Shown: positions 17,232 through 23,915, counted from the stretch's first letter. The stretch: 64,000 bases of DNA from Leifsonia sp. AG29 (GCF_009765225.1 NZ_VMSF01000001.1:1674001-1738000); one strand, 5' to 3'. A program made the numbers and translations. Notes: generated from the sequence alone by a model not told the origin.

Positions 17232-17422
17232 CCTCCCGGAACCCGGACTGGCTCTTATCGGCAGGCGCTCATAGCGTCCAGATCACCTAGCGCGCGCTTT
17301 CGCCTGGGGGCATTTGGGCGGCGCGCCCCGCGCTCAGCGCCGAGCCCGAGGCACCGTACACGTCGCGGCCGCCAGTGTCAGCGCGGGTCACCGAGCGTCC
17401 ATGCAGCGGCGCACGGAGCGCC

Positions 17423-17938
17423 CTACGACGCTTGGTCCGTACGTCCAGAGGCGCCTCTGGAGTTGGCATTTGCGGGCGACGCATGGTCCATCGCTCGCTC
17501 ATAGGCGATCGGATCGAACGCCTCTATCCAGCCATGATGAATGGCTGCGAATTCCTCAGCAAGCCCGTTGAGATAGGAGGCTTCCAGCGGCGTATTTTGC
17601 GGCAATCCGCCTGAGTTGGGAATGTGAACCAGTACCGGCCGCCCGCTCTCGACCAAGTTGCCCGGGATGCTGTGTAGTACGGCGTTGCGCTGTCTCGCGG
17701 CTGATTTTGCCCGCTCTAACCAGTCGACGCAGTGAAGCGCCTGTGGCCGCCCGTCGTGTTTGAGTAACGCGACCGCGTCGTCAATCAGCCGTCCTAGGTT
17801 CTTCTTGGAACCGATACTCTTAAGAATTTGTTCGGCGACGGCCCGCGCCCTGTCCTCAACATTGATAGCGGCCCAGGCAAGCCTCCCAAGCGCCATGATG
17901 ACGTCGTTGTCGAGGTCGTCCCACGTGCCGTCAGTCAC
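17423..17938 (-). CDS. HEPN-like helical protein (candidate)
   Basis: A 171-aa, mostly helical protein. RNAVLH at residues 84-89 fits the R-x4-6-H motif of HEPN ribonucleases and substrate-binding HEPN proteins, inside a context (WLERAKSAARQRNAVLHS) typical of the motif helix. GTG 17938 was chosen because upstream residues to 18076 are basic, low-complexity and run into the 31-base inverted repeat; no good ribosome binding site decides it. It is transcribed opposite to the integrase and capsid genes, as cargo genes often are. A toxin or defence role is inference only. Confidence 0.5.
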   Translation of the reverse strand: MTDGTWDDLDNDVIMALGRLAWAAINVEDRARAVAEQILKSIGSKKNLGRLIDDAVALLKHDGRPQALHCVDWLERAKSAARQRNAVLHSIPGNLVESGRPVLVHIPNSGGLPQNTPLEASYLNGLAEEFAAIHHGWIEAFDPIAYERAMDHASPANANSRGASGRTDQAS

Positions 17939-18046
17939 AAGGTAATGGTAGCGGCGCCGGTTAGGCCCAGCCGTGCAGTCCGTTGGCGCCGCAGTCCGCC
18001 ACGTTGCACGCCGAGCGAGGTGAGGCGGAGCGCTCCGGTGTCGGGA

Positions 18047-18153
18047 GTGTGACGAAAGTGACGAAAATGACGTCACCTTCTATTACTTGTACGAGTCTCT
18101 CTCTCTTATGGCCGGAATAGAGGGTGACGTCATTTTCGTCACTTGCGTCACAC
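18047..18153. repeat. 31-bp inverted repeat built of GTGACGAAA units
   Basis: Arms 18047-18077 and 18123-18153 are reverse complements at 30 of 31 positions, around a 45-base AT-richer spacer. Each arm contains two GTGACGAAA-type units and the palindrome TGACGTCA. It sits in the 334-base gap between the minus-strand HEPN-like gene and the plus-strand zinc-finger gene. It could be a divergent operator or a replication or packaging signal; nothing in the window decides between them. Confidence 0.85.
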
Positions 18154-18272
18154 AACCTCATCCGGCGCCTGGAAATGGGCGCTTAGCACTCTCGGCGCGG
18201 CCAGCGGTGGGCACACTGGCGCACTACTCAGGTGTACCAAGATGTGCACGTTCGGTTCCCGAGGAGGCCCCC

Positions 18273-18443
18273 ATGTCCAGCAGTTCGCGATGCTCCCAGT
18301 GTGGCGTTGCAATAACGAGCAAGCGGCGAGACGCTCGCTATTGCGGTGCTCCCTGTCGGGCTGCCGCGAGCCGCGGGCGTGCCGCCTCCACCATCGCCAC
18401 GCTCACCGTCCTCGCCGCCATCCGTGAGGTCGCCCCTGGCTGA
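18273..18443 (+). CDS. Small zinc-finger protein
   Basis: A 56-aa protein with Cys7, Cys10, Cys24 and Cys28 (C-x2-C-x13-C-x3-C, with a YCGAPCR second knuckle), a four-cysteine knuckle like that of DUF2116-type and HNH-associated zinc fingers. A basic helix rich in Ala and Arg follows. GAGGAG (18261-18266) precedes ATG 18273 by 6 bases. It is the first gene after the inverted repeat and precedes the capsid gene by 213 bases. It may be a DNA-binding regulator of the element; that is inference. Confidence 0.6.
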   Translation: MSSSSRCSQCGVAITSKRRDARYCGAPCRAAASRGRAASTIATLTVLAAIREVAPG

Positions 18444-18656
18444 CGCCATGGCTGGCGTCGAACGAGCACTCGACGGCCGGTAAAGCCGCTGACGTCCCCA
18501 ACCGCTACTCGGTAGTGCCGGGCGGGCGGAGACCCACTCGCGCCCTCGGGCGCTCCTCGACGACCGGGCAGAGTCCGGCGCGTCCAACTACGCAAGCGCG
18601 TCCCATCCCTCCCGTCAGGCGCCCACAGGCGCCGCTAACTCCCTAGGAGTGCCTCC

Positions 18657-19550
18657 ATGGCTACCAACACCCTCCTCGTCCCCTCCGAGGTCGCCTCGCT
18701 CGCCGCCGAACTCCTGGCCGGTGACCTCGGCGTCGCTGCCACCGTCTCGACCGACGTGCGGGCAGATTTCGCCGACCGCGTGGGTTCTAGCATCCGCGTC
18801 CGCGTCCCGGGCGCCGTCAAGGCCATCGACCGCGGCGTCGGCGAGGTCTCGCCGCTCACCCGCCAGAACATCGCCGAGCAGTACATTACGGTCACCCTTG
18901 AGCACGACCGCGGCTCGGTCGTCCCGATCAGCGACGCCGACTACACGCTCAACCTCAAGGAGTACGGCGTCCAGGTGCTTTCGCCCCAGGTCTCGGCCAT
19001 CGCCAACTCCATCGAGCGTGACGTCGTCGCCAAGCTCAAGGCAGCGCCCGTCGACGCGGGCATCGCCTACGACCCGGCCAAGCCGACCGACGCCCTCGCT
19101 GCGATCCGCACCCGCCTCCGCTCCAACGGCGTCCCCGCGTCCACCAAGCTTCACCTCGCGGTCGCGCCGGACGTGTATGGCGACCTCCTGGCCGCTGGCG
19201 CGTTCAACGACAACGCGACCGACGGCGGCCTCAGCGTCGCCAAGTCGTTCACCGTCATCGAGTCCAACCGTCTCGAGGCCGGCGAGCTGATCGGCTACAT
19301 CCGCAACAGCATCGCTCTCGCCGTGGTCGCCCCCGAGGCACCGCAGGGCGCCCCGTTCTCGGCCTCGCAGGCCGTTGAGGGCGGGGCCGTCCGCATCGTC
19401 AACGCCTGGGACCCGAGCGTCGGCGTCGACACCTCGTACGTGAACACGTTCGTCGGCGTCGCGGCCATGCCGCTTCCGGTTGTCGACGAGGACGCCGGGA
19501 GCGTGACCCTCGTGACCAACGGGGGCATCGTGCACGTCGCCTCGGCGTAA
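18657..19550 (+). CDS. Major capsid (coat) protein, P22 gp5-like
   Basis: A 297-aa protein that begins TLLVPSEVASLAAELLAG and continues with GSSIRVRVPGAVKAIDRGVG, then an alternating beta pattern (QYITVTLEHDRGSVVPISDAD). This layout is typical of P22-type coat proteins found in actinobacterial phages and prophages. Residues about 95-180 form the spine-helix-like region (SPQVSAIANSIERDVVAKL) and the C-terminus is beta-rich. AGGAG (18645-18649) lies 7 bases before ATG 18657. A hairpin follows the stop, then small connector genes. No scaffold or protease gene is visible. Confidence 0.72.
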   Translation: MATNTLLVPSEVASLAAELLAGDLGVAATVSTDVRADFADRVGSSIRVRVPGAVKAIDRGVGEVSPLTRQNIAEQYITVTLEHDRGSVVPISDADYTLNLKEYGVQVLSPQVSAIANSIERDVVAKLKAAPVDAGIAYDPAKPTDALAAIRTRLRSNGVPASTKLHLAVAPDVYGDLLAAGAFNDNATDGGLSVAKSFTVIESNRLEAGELIGYIRNSIALAVVAPEAPQGAPFSASQAVEGGAVRIVNAWDPSVGVDTSYVNTFVGVAAMPLPVVDEDAGSVTLVTNGGIVHVASA

Positions 19551-19566
19551 CCGCCCCCTCCAGACC

Positions 19567-19609
19567 GGGGCTCGCCCGCAGGTATTAGGCCAGCGGGCGG
19601 GCGAGCCCC
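19567..19609 (+). terminator. Hairpin after the capsid gene
   Basis: Perfect 13-base arms (19567-19579 and 19597-19609) flank a 17-base loop, 17 bases after the capsid stop, with no T-tract. It may partly terminate transcription or protect the capsid mRNA so that coat protein is made in excess of the downstream genes. Confidence 0.6.
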
Positions 19610-19631
19610 TCACCTCTCCGAAAGGTCACGT

Positions 19632-19877
19632 ATGACTAACCTCGACCGCGCACGGTACCTCAGCATCGTCGAGGCGGCCGTCCGCGACTACCCTGTCAAC
19701 CTCTCGGCGCTCTCGTCTGCGCAGCGCGCTGCGCTCGAGGCTCAAGCCGAGCGCCAGCACACGACGCCCCAAGCCGTCCTCGACGCCGCCCGCGACGAGG
19801 TCCTCGCCAGCATCGAGGCAGAGCGCGCAGGGCGCGCCATCGCCCTCGAGGTAGTCGCCGAGAGCGGAGGCGGGTGA
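19632..19877 (+). CDS. Small unknown protein downstream of the capsid gene
   Basis: An 81-aa protein, helical and rich in Ala, Arg and Glu (RYLSIVEAAVRDYPVNLSALS, then QRAALEAQAERQHTTPQAV). It shows no membrane segment or known motif. It starts at ATG 19632 after GAAAGG and ends in TGATG, overlapping the next start by one base, so the three genes from here to 20400 are one translational unit. The position between coat and connector suggests a minor head or accessory protein; function unknown. Confidence 0.65.
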   Translation: MTNLDRARYLSIVEAAVRDYPVNLSALSSAQRAALEAQAERQHTTPQAVLDAARDEVLASIEAERAGRAIALEVVAESGGG

Positions 19878-20005
19878 TGGCCGGACCGTCCAAGCGGTTC
19901 CTCAAGGGCAAGTACACGCCGCCGCCCGCACCTCGGATGCCTCGCGCGCCCTACCCCACGCCGAGCATCCCGCCTCGCCCGGCGCCCTCGAGACGTTCCG
20001 AGTGA
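19877..20005 (+). CDS. Very small basic proline-rich protein
   Basis: A 42-aa protein starting at ATG 19877 inside the previous stop (TGATG) and ending in GTGA that overlaps the next GTG start. About a third of residues are Pro and most others are Arg, Lys or small residues (KRFLKGKYTPPPAPRMPRAP). The double overlap with both neighbours is the main evidence that it is translated. It may be a disordered linker or decoration peptide of the head; function unknown. Confidence 0.55.
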   Translation: MAGPSKRFLKGKYTPPPAPRMPRAPYPTPSIPPRPAPSRRSE

Positions 20006-20400
20006 CCGCGCTCCCGCCGCCCGTCGCGGACCTCGAGGCACGCCTCGGCCTGGCCTCTGGAACGCTTGACGGCGATGACCTCGCCCGCGCCTGGGCCGCC
20101 CTCAACGACGCCGCCGTCCTCGCCGTAGCCGAGGCCGGCGTCGTGGCCGGCGAACGCTGGCACGTCGACGCTCCCGCCGTCGTCACCCTCGTCGTGCTCA
20201 AGGCCGCCCGCCGCGAGTACGAGAACCCGCGAGGTGTCCAGCAGGAGACCCAAGGCGACCACTCGATCGGCCTTACCGAGACCTCCGGCGTGTACCTCAC
20301 GCCCCGCGAGCTCATGCAACTCCAACGGGCCGCGTTCGGTGGCTCGGGCCGGTTCCTCGGCTCGATCCGCACCCCTAGCGCCTACCCGCAACGCCCCTAA
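20002..20400 (+). CDS. Probable phage head-tail connector / head-completion protein
   Basis: A 132-aa protein with an N-terminal helical bundle (VADLEARLGLASGTLDGDDLARAWAALNDAA) and a central helix (PAVVTLVVLKAARREYENPRG). It ends in SIGLTETSGVYLTPRELMQL, a pattern typical of gp6/gp15-like connector proteins, in which helices pack against the portal and a loop lies between. GTG 20002 overlaps the upstream stop. It follows the coat gene as connectors do in complete phages, but the portal it would bind is absent from the element. Confidence 0.65.
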   Translation: MTALPPPVADLEARLGLASGTLDGDDLARAWAALNDAAVLAVAEAGVVAGERWHVDAPAVVTLVVLKAARREYENPRGVQQETQGDHSIGLTETSGVYLTPRELMQLQRAAFGGSGRFLGSIRTPSAYPQRP

Positions 20401-20514
20401 CTGTCCGGCACGCGCGACGACGCGCGCATCGGCTAGCGCCGCGTCGAGGCCCTTGCCCTTTCCGCTTGACGCGGCGCCGTCGCTGCCTCTCCGCCGTGAC
20501 GCGGATGACGACGG

Positions 20515-20556
20515 GCCGGGCCCGTCCTCCCTCTCTCGAAGGACGACGGGCCCGGC
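20515..20556. terminator. Bidirectional hairpin terminator
   Basis: Perfect 12-base arms (20515-20526 and 20545-20556), extended by a GTCCT/AGGAC bulged stem, stand between the convergent connector gene (ending 20400) and Cas2-like gene (ending 20568). The rest of 20401-20514 holds no evident gene. Confidence 0.75.
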
Positions 20557-20567
20557 ACATTCTCGTA

Positions 20568-20840
20568 CTAGGCGTTCTTACGGATCCAATCCCAGACCTC
20601 CTTGTCCAGCCATCCTTGGCGGTCTTGCCCGGACACGTTGACCACGAAGATGTTGTCGTTCGCGTCGAGGACCGGGCCGAGGTTGTCATAGATGCCCTGC
20701 GCTGTGAGCGAGTATCCGCTCACCATCCACGTCGACTCCATCAGCTTGGCCCACGCTCCATATGCCTTGATCTTTTGCGAGAGCTTCTCGTACTTCTGCC
20801 CAGGTGTGTTGAGGTCGTAGGTGATCAAATAGGCGGTCAT
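20568..20840 (-). CDS. Cas2/SinR-like small ferredoxin-fold protein
   Basis: A 90-aa protein starting YLITYDLNTPGQKYEKL, with ESTWMVSGYS and NDNIFVVNVSG strands and a C-terminal helix WLDKEVWDWIRK. The beta-alpha-beta-beta-alpha-beta order and the early Asp (YDLN) match Cas2-fold proteins of the stand-alone SinR type. AAGGAAG precedes ATG 20840 by about 7 bases. No cas1 gene or CRISPR array is present, so it is not a CRISPR adaptation gene. It is transcribed opposite to the capsid operon and may be toxin-like (VapD/Cas2 fold); that is inference. Confidence 0.6.
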   Translation of the reverse strand: MTAYLITYDLNTPGQKYEKLSQKIKAYGAWAKLMESTWMVSGYSLTAQGIYDNLGPVLDANDNIFVVNVSGQDRQGWLDKEVWDWIRKNA

Positions 20841-21586
20841 TGGCCGCTTCCTTTCGGGAACAAGCCACCTACCGTGGCGGCGCGCCGCCTAGTCCGGGTG
20901 ATCCGCATCCCGACGTACTTGGGATACCCTCGAGTGAGAATCCGGCCAGATTCGACCCAAGAGGCCCGAGAACGGTAGAGCCCGTGTCTCGGGCGTTCTT
21001 GTTCTTGTCTCAAGTCTGCGCGACACCTACGACGCGAAAACGACGACACGCCGAGTAATCTCCCGGGGCCTCATTCGTTAATGACTATGGTTTCGCAGCC
21101 ATCGAGCCTCCTGGCTCCGGGCATCAAGACGCGCCGCGCTCGCTCCAAGGGCCTTGGGTGGCGCGAACACCAGTCGGGACCGCCCGGTATTGTCTCTTTA
21201 GACGCGGCGGGGCTGTCGACCGCGGTACGCGCAAAACGGCAGATTGCACCGCATGAACCGACCTGTCACAGGCATGACCATCATTGCGCCTTGCGCCGAG
21301 CCACACCCCGCAATGCGACGACGCCGGGACCCCTGGGGGCCCCCTCCCCCCTCCCCCCTCCCTCCCGGCCCGGTTAGGCATAGGGCCTCGGGGCGCGCGC
21401 GAGTCTGGGGGTTCGAGCAGCTCGAGTGAGACGCCTCGCGCCCGCGGTCCGAGGGCTGAGCCGCCGCTTTGACTCCGCCCACCCACCACAACAACTGCTC
21501 GCCTACGCACACACTTCGCTGTGCCTTGTTCGGCGTCAACTGAGTCTGCCGTCGACCGCGAGTCGCGGCACGTGTGCATCCGGTCG
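20841..21586. other. 746-base interval without a supported gene
   Basis: It holds a perfect 8-base-arm hairpin (20964-20971 and 20987-20994, 15-base loop) followed by a T-rich stretch, which may be a terminator. At 21340-21366 there is a 27-base run of only C and T that gives a strong G-quadruplex pattern on the minus strand. Open frames on both strands (for example 21253-21429 plus, 21198-21635 minus) lack ribosome binding sites and have unconvincing composition, so I call no gene. Confidence 0.5.
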
Positions 21587-22030
21587 ATGGTGAACCTAGG
21601 GAGCGTGGACCTTCAACGCACGCTCCTTCTCGCATTGATCCTCCTGGGCGCGGGGTTGCCGGTCCTTGGGGCCGGCCTGGCCTACCGGAACGGAAGAGAG
21701 ACGCTCAGAAGGCATGAGGCGGACATGGCCGAGTCTGAGGCCCTCCGTCTTGAATGGGGAAAGGCTCAAGCGGCGGCCATGCAGTCAGCCGCTACCTGGA
21801 ACGCCGAATCTCGGAAGATCACGGCGCACTATCACCAGCAGTTCAAGGAGCGTGGGCTCCTAGTCCCGTCCTTCGATACGGCGGGTCAAAACGCTACGGG
21901 TGATCTAGCCATACTCCCCGTTCTCCGGTTACTCGGCAGGGGCCAAGGGTGGAACGTCGCGCTGGTCGCTGCCGGAGTGTTGTGCTCCACGGTGGCCGCC
22001 GTATGGTCCCTCTGGCTCCCACCTGTCTAA
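21587..22030 (+). CDS. Small membrane protein, two transmembrane helices
   Basis: A 147-aa protein with a first hydrophobic helix at about residues 11-30 (TLLLALILLGAGLPVLGAGL), a charged, probably cytoplasmic helical middle (RETLRRHEADMAESEALRLEW) and a second helix at about 122-142 (VALVAAGVLCSTVAAVWSLWL). The start is uncertain: ATG 21587 has no clear ribosome binding site, and GTG 21605 has AGGGAG but only one base away. No family recognised. It is in the element with another membrane protein downstream. Confidence 0.55.
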   Translation: MVNLGSVDLQRTLLLALILLGAGLPVLGAGLAYRNGRETLRRHEADMAESEALRLEWGKAQAAAMQSAATWNAESRKITAHYHQQFKERGLLVPSFDTAGQNATGDLAILPVLRLLGRGQGWNVALVAAGVLCSTVAAVWSLWLPPV

Positions 22031-22067
22031 GGCGCTGCCTGCCGCTCGCCGAGTTCACGCCCCGGGC

Positions 22068-22073
22068 TAGACT
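22068..22073 (+). promoter_or_regulatory. -10 hexamer TAGACT, leaderless promoter
   Basis: TAGACT ends 6 bases before ATG 22080 with no ribosome binding site, so the gene is probably transcribed from its own start codon. Confidence 0.5.
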
Positions 22074-22079
22074 CCGATC

Positions 22080-22613
22080 ATGATTCACCTGGTGGCGCAC
22101 TTTTGGGCGCACCCCGCGCCCGCACCAGATGGACTAGCGATCGCGGCGTTCGCTCTCTCCCTTATTGCGTTGCTTTGGAATATCGCTCTGACGTTCGTCC
22201 GTTGGCCGCGCGTGGCCACGGACATTCGTCAAAGCGCCTTCGCCACCGTCAACGGACCCGGCGACGGACGCGAGGTCCTTTACCTGGTGTCGGCAACCAA
22301 TATGGGCGCCGAGCCGACAACAGTGTGGAACGTCGCACTTGCAGAGAAGGGCAGCAGACGGGGTCAGTACTATGCGTCGGTCGAGAACGAGCGGGCAAAC
22401 GGCAGAGCAGTCGACGGACCCGAACTTCCCGCGACTCTCCCCGCTCGGTCAACCCTGACGTGGACGTTCGGCCACGAGGTAACCCGACACGTCCAACCCG
22501 GTACCGTCACTCAAGGGGTCGTCCAGCGCTTCCGGCCCCTCCGATGGTGGCATTCGCCTGAGCGTCTCCAATGGAAGGAATACAGATCGGCGCGCTCTCG
22601 GGTGCGCGATTAG
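22080..22613 (+). CDS. Single-pass membrane protein of unknown function
   Basis: A 177-aa protein with one N-terminal transmembrane helix (about residues 17-38, LAIAAFALSLIALLWNIAL) and a soluble beta-rich C-terminal domain containing LYLVSATNMGAEPTTVWNVAL, a pattern seen in Ig-like or DUF-type domains. Cytoplasmic placement of the domain follows from the positive residues after the helix (RWPRVATDIR). No family recognised. A strong terminator follows the stop. Confidence 0.65.
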   Translation: MIHLVAHFWAHPAPAPDGLAIAAFALSLIALLWNIALTFVRWPRVATDIRQSAFATVNGPGDGREVLYLVSATNMGAEPTTVWNVALAEKGSRRGQYYASVENERANGRAVDGPELPATLPARSTLTWTFGHEVTRHVQPGTVTQGVVQRFRPLRWWHSPERLQWKEYRSARSRVRD

Positions 22614-22651
22614 GCCCCCGGCTTCGAGAACTCTCGAGCCCGGGGGCTTTT
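22614..22651 (+). terminator. Rho-independent terminator
   Basis: Fifteen-base arms (22614-22628 and 22633-22647, two mismatches) with a 4-base loop are followed by TTTT. This is one of the few classical T-tract terminators in the window. It serves the gene ending at 22613 and may also serve the convergent gene ending at 22694. Confidence 0.75.
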
Positions 22652-22693
22652 CGTCGTTTCTGCCCCAGCAGCCCTGCCGCCCGAGGTGCCGAT

Positions 22694-23149
22694 CTACGCT
22701 CGTGCTCGCGAAAGTCGAGTCTGGATCTTCTCGAGCAATTTCGACGGGAACTGATCCTCCATCCACAGCTCGTAGTAGCCCCCGGTCCCGTGCCTTGCAA
22801 GAACTGCTGCGGCTCCCTCGGCAATCGCCTGCGCCAGTTCTCGAAGCGGCATTGTCGCATCGAACTTGACCACCCCTGTGGCGTCTGGCTCGTCGACCCA
22901 AGTTCCGAACCAGATGATTTGAAGCCGCACGCGACCTTGTTGCTTTTCGAACTGCCACCAAAATGCGCCGGGCTCTTCGGACCAGAAACATCGCGCAGCG
23001 GCAGCGCCGTCGAGCAAGCCTTCAACCGCTCGGAGGAGATCTCCTAACGCGTCGCTCAGGTAAGACGCAGTCACGTGGGCGGACTGAACCCCGTAGCGTA
23101 CGTCCGCGTAGGCCCAGCCAGCCCGCCTAAGCCGGAAATCGAACTCCAT
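22694..23149 (-). CDS. Unknown soluble protein of an actinobacterial family
   Basis: A 151-aa protein with a layout (ASYLSDALGDLLRAVEGLLDG, then CFWSEEPGAFWWQFEK and VRLQIIWFGTW) that I associate with a widespread, uncharacterised actinobacterial family often found near polymorphic-toxin immunity genes. That association is from memory and unverified. ATG 23149 starts it; no ribosome binding site decides otherwise. It lies in the right arm of the element on the minus strand with the next small membrane protein. Confidence 0.6.
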   Translation of the reverse strand: MEFDFRLRRAGWAYADVRYGVQSAHVTASYLSDALGDLLRAVEGLLDGAAAARCFWSEEPGAFWWQFEKQQGRVRLQIIWFGTWVDEPDATGVVKFDATMPLRELAQAIAEGAAAVLARHGTGGYYELWMEDQFPSKLLEKIQTRLSRARA

Positions 23150-23324
23150 GCCAGCACCGTAGTCCCAGCCCCCTCAGCTTCGTCGGACCGATCGCAGCCT
23201 ATGGTGTCGGAACTTGCGATCCTTCATTTGGCCGCCTTCGAGGGACCGCACGAGTCAAGTGAAACGAAAGCACCGCCTCGCCGACCGACAACTTCTTGAA
23301 CGTGCAAACGCATGGCATCGCTCG

Positions 23325-23588
23325 CTACGAAGTGATCCGAGCCACGATGTTCACGACCCCCACGACCGCGATGAGCGGCCCTATGATCACGAAAGGTACT
23401 AATGCCCATCGCTGGTTGCTCGTTGTGTAAATGCGATCGGCGACCCTCTTTCCGAAGCGGTCCGTCCCTCGGCGCCGGAAGAACTCCACGAGACGATCAG
23501 GATGCCTGAGGCCGTAGATGCCGAGGACAGTGAATCCCGTGCTCGCTACCGTCGAGATGATCAGCCCGGCCAGTGGGACGTTGCTCAA
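23325..23588 (-). CDS. Small membrane protein, two transmembrane helices
   Basis: An 87-aa protein with hydrophobic helices at about residues 5-25 (LAGLIISTVASTGFTVLGIYG) and 63-83 (LVPFVIIGPLIAVVGVVNIVA), separated by a basic loop (RHPDRLVEFFRRRGTDRFGKR). It is the last gene before attR. No family recognised; such a hairpin protein could be a holin-like or immunity protein, but nothing shows this. Confidence 0.6.
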   Translation of the reverse strand: MSNVPLAGLIISTVASTGFTVLGIYGLRHPDRLVEFFRRRGTDRFGKRVADRIYTTSNQRWALVPFVIIGPLIAVVGVVNIVARITS

Positions 23589-23613
23589 CGGTCTCAGTTT
23601 CCCCTGCGTACGA

Positions 23614-23643
23614 CGAAAGCCCCGCTCTGAGGCGAGGCTTTCG
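23614..23643 (-). terminator. Element-supplied terminator for rpmE2
   Basis: Eight-base perfect arms (23614-23621 and 23636-23643) form a hairpin 18 bases after the current rpmE2 stop (minus strand). It lies inside the element and replaces the original terminator now stranded at 15290-15319. Confidence 0.6.
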
Positions 23644-23660
23644 AGGTGGTGATGAGCCAG

Positions 23661-23915
23661 TTAGTTCTTGCCGAAGTTCTTGTAGCGCGAGTTGAACTTC
23701 TCGACGCGACCGGCCGAGTCGAGGATGCGCTGCTTGCCCGTGTAGAACGGGTGCGACTCGGACGAGATCTCGACGTCGATCACCGGGTAGGTGTTGCCGT
23801 CCTCCCACTCGATGGTCTTGTCGCTGGAGCGGGTGGAACGGGTGAGGAACGTCGCACCCGAGGCCAGGTCGCGGAAAACCACGGGGGCGTAGTCGGGGTG
23901 GATGCCAGTCTTCAT
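23661..23915 (-). CDS. rpmE2: 50S ribosomal protein L31 type B
   Basis: An 84-aa L31 of the B type: [41 protein letters not shown] and the RYKNFGK tail, without the CxxC zinc ligands of the A type. Type B forms are generally used when zinc is scarce. ATG 23915 follows AAGGA at about 8 bases. The last residue (Asn) and stop come from the integrated element: the ancestral end was YKNFGK-stop, as still seen at 15349-15369. The core repeat 23667-23684 lies inside the coding sequence. Confidence 0.93.
   Translation of the reverse strand: MKTGIHPDYAPVVFRDLASGATFLTRSTRSSDKTIEWEDGNTYPVIDVEISSESHPFYTGKQRILDSAGRVEKFNSRYKNFGKN
23667..23684. repeat. Right attachment core (attR) inside rpmE2
   Basis: This 18-base copy is identical to 15352-15369. 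On the left it is bounded by CCAGTTAG (23657-23664), which pairs with CTAACTGG at 15376-15383 in the circular form; on the right it continues into the native rpmE2 sequence. Confidence 0.85.

Larger units (their letters stand above)
15352..23684. mobile_element. Serine-integrase element with phage capsid genes, integrated in rpmE2
   Basis: The 18-base sequence CTTGCCGAAGTTCTTGTA occurs at 15352-15369 and 23667-23684 and marks both ends. The left copy is the old 3' end of rpmE2 (minus strand: codons for YKNFGK then TAA); the right copy lies inside the present rpmE2. Between them are a large serine integrase, a P22-type coat protein, a probable head-tail connector, several small unknown or membrane proteins and two minus-strand cargo-like genes. 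About 8.3 kb is too small for a phage genome. I see no terminase, portal, protease, tail or lysis gene, so it is either a satellite-like island that needs a helper or a decayed prophage. Confidence 0.85.

Noticed and set aside
18066-18075. TGACGTCA read as a CRE-type transcription factor site
   Set aside because: That is a eukaryotic motif; here it is part of a longer bacterial inverted repeat.
20568-20840. A CRISPR-Cas adaptation module
   Set aside because: The protein is Cas2-like only. There is no cas1, no other cas gene and no repeat-spacer array in the window.
21124-21635. Overlapping minus-strand frames in the gene-free part of the element
   Set aside because: No ribosome binding site, unlikely composition (runs of Gly and Arg over the C/T tract) and mutual overlap; judged chance frames.
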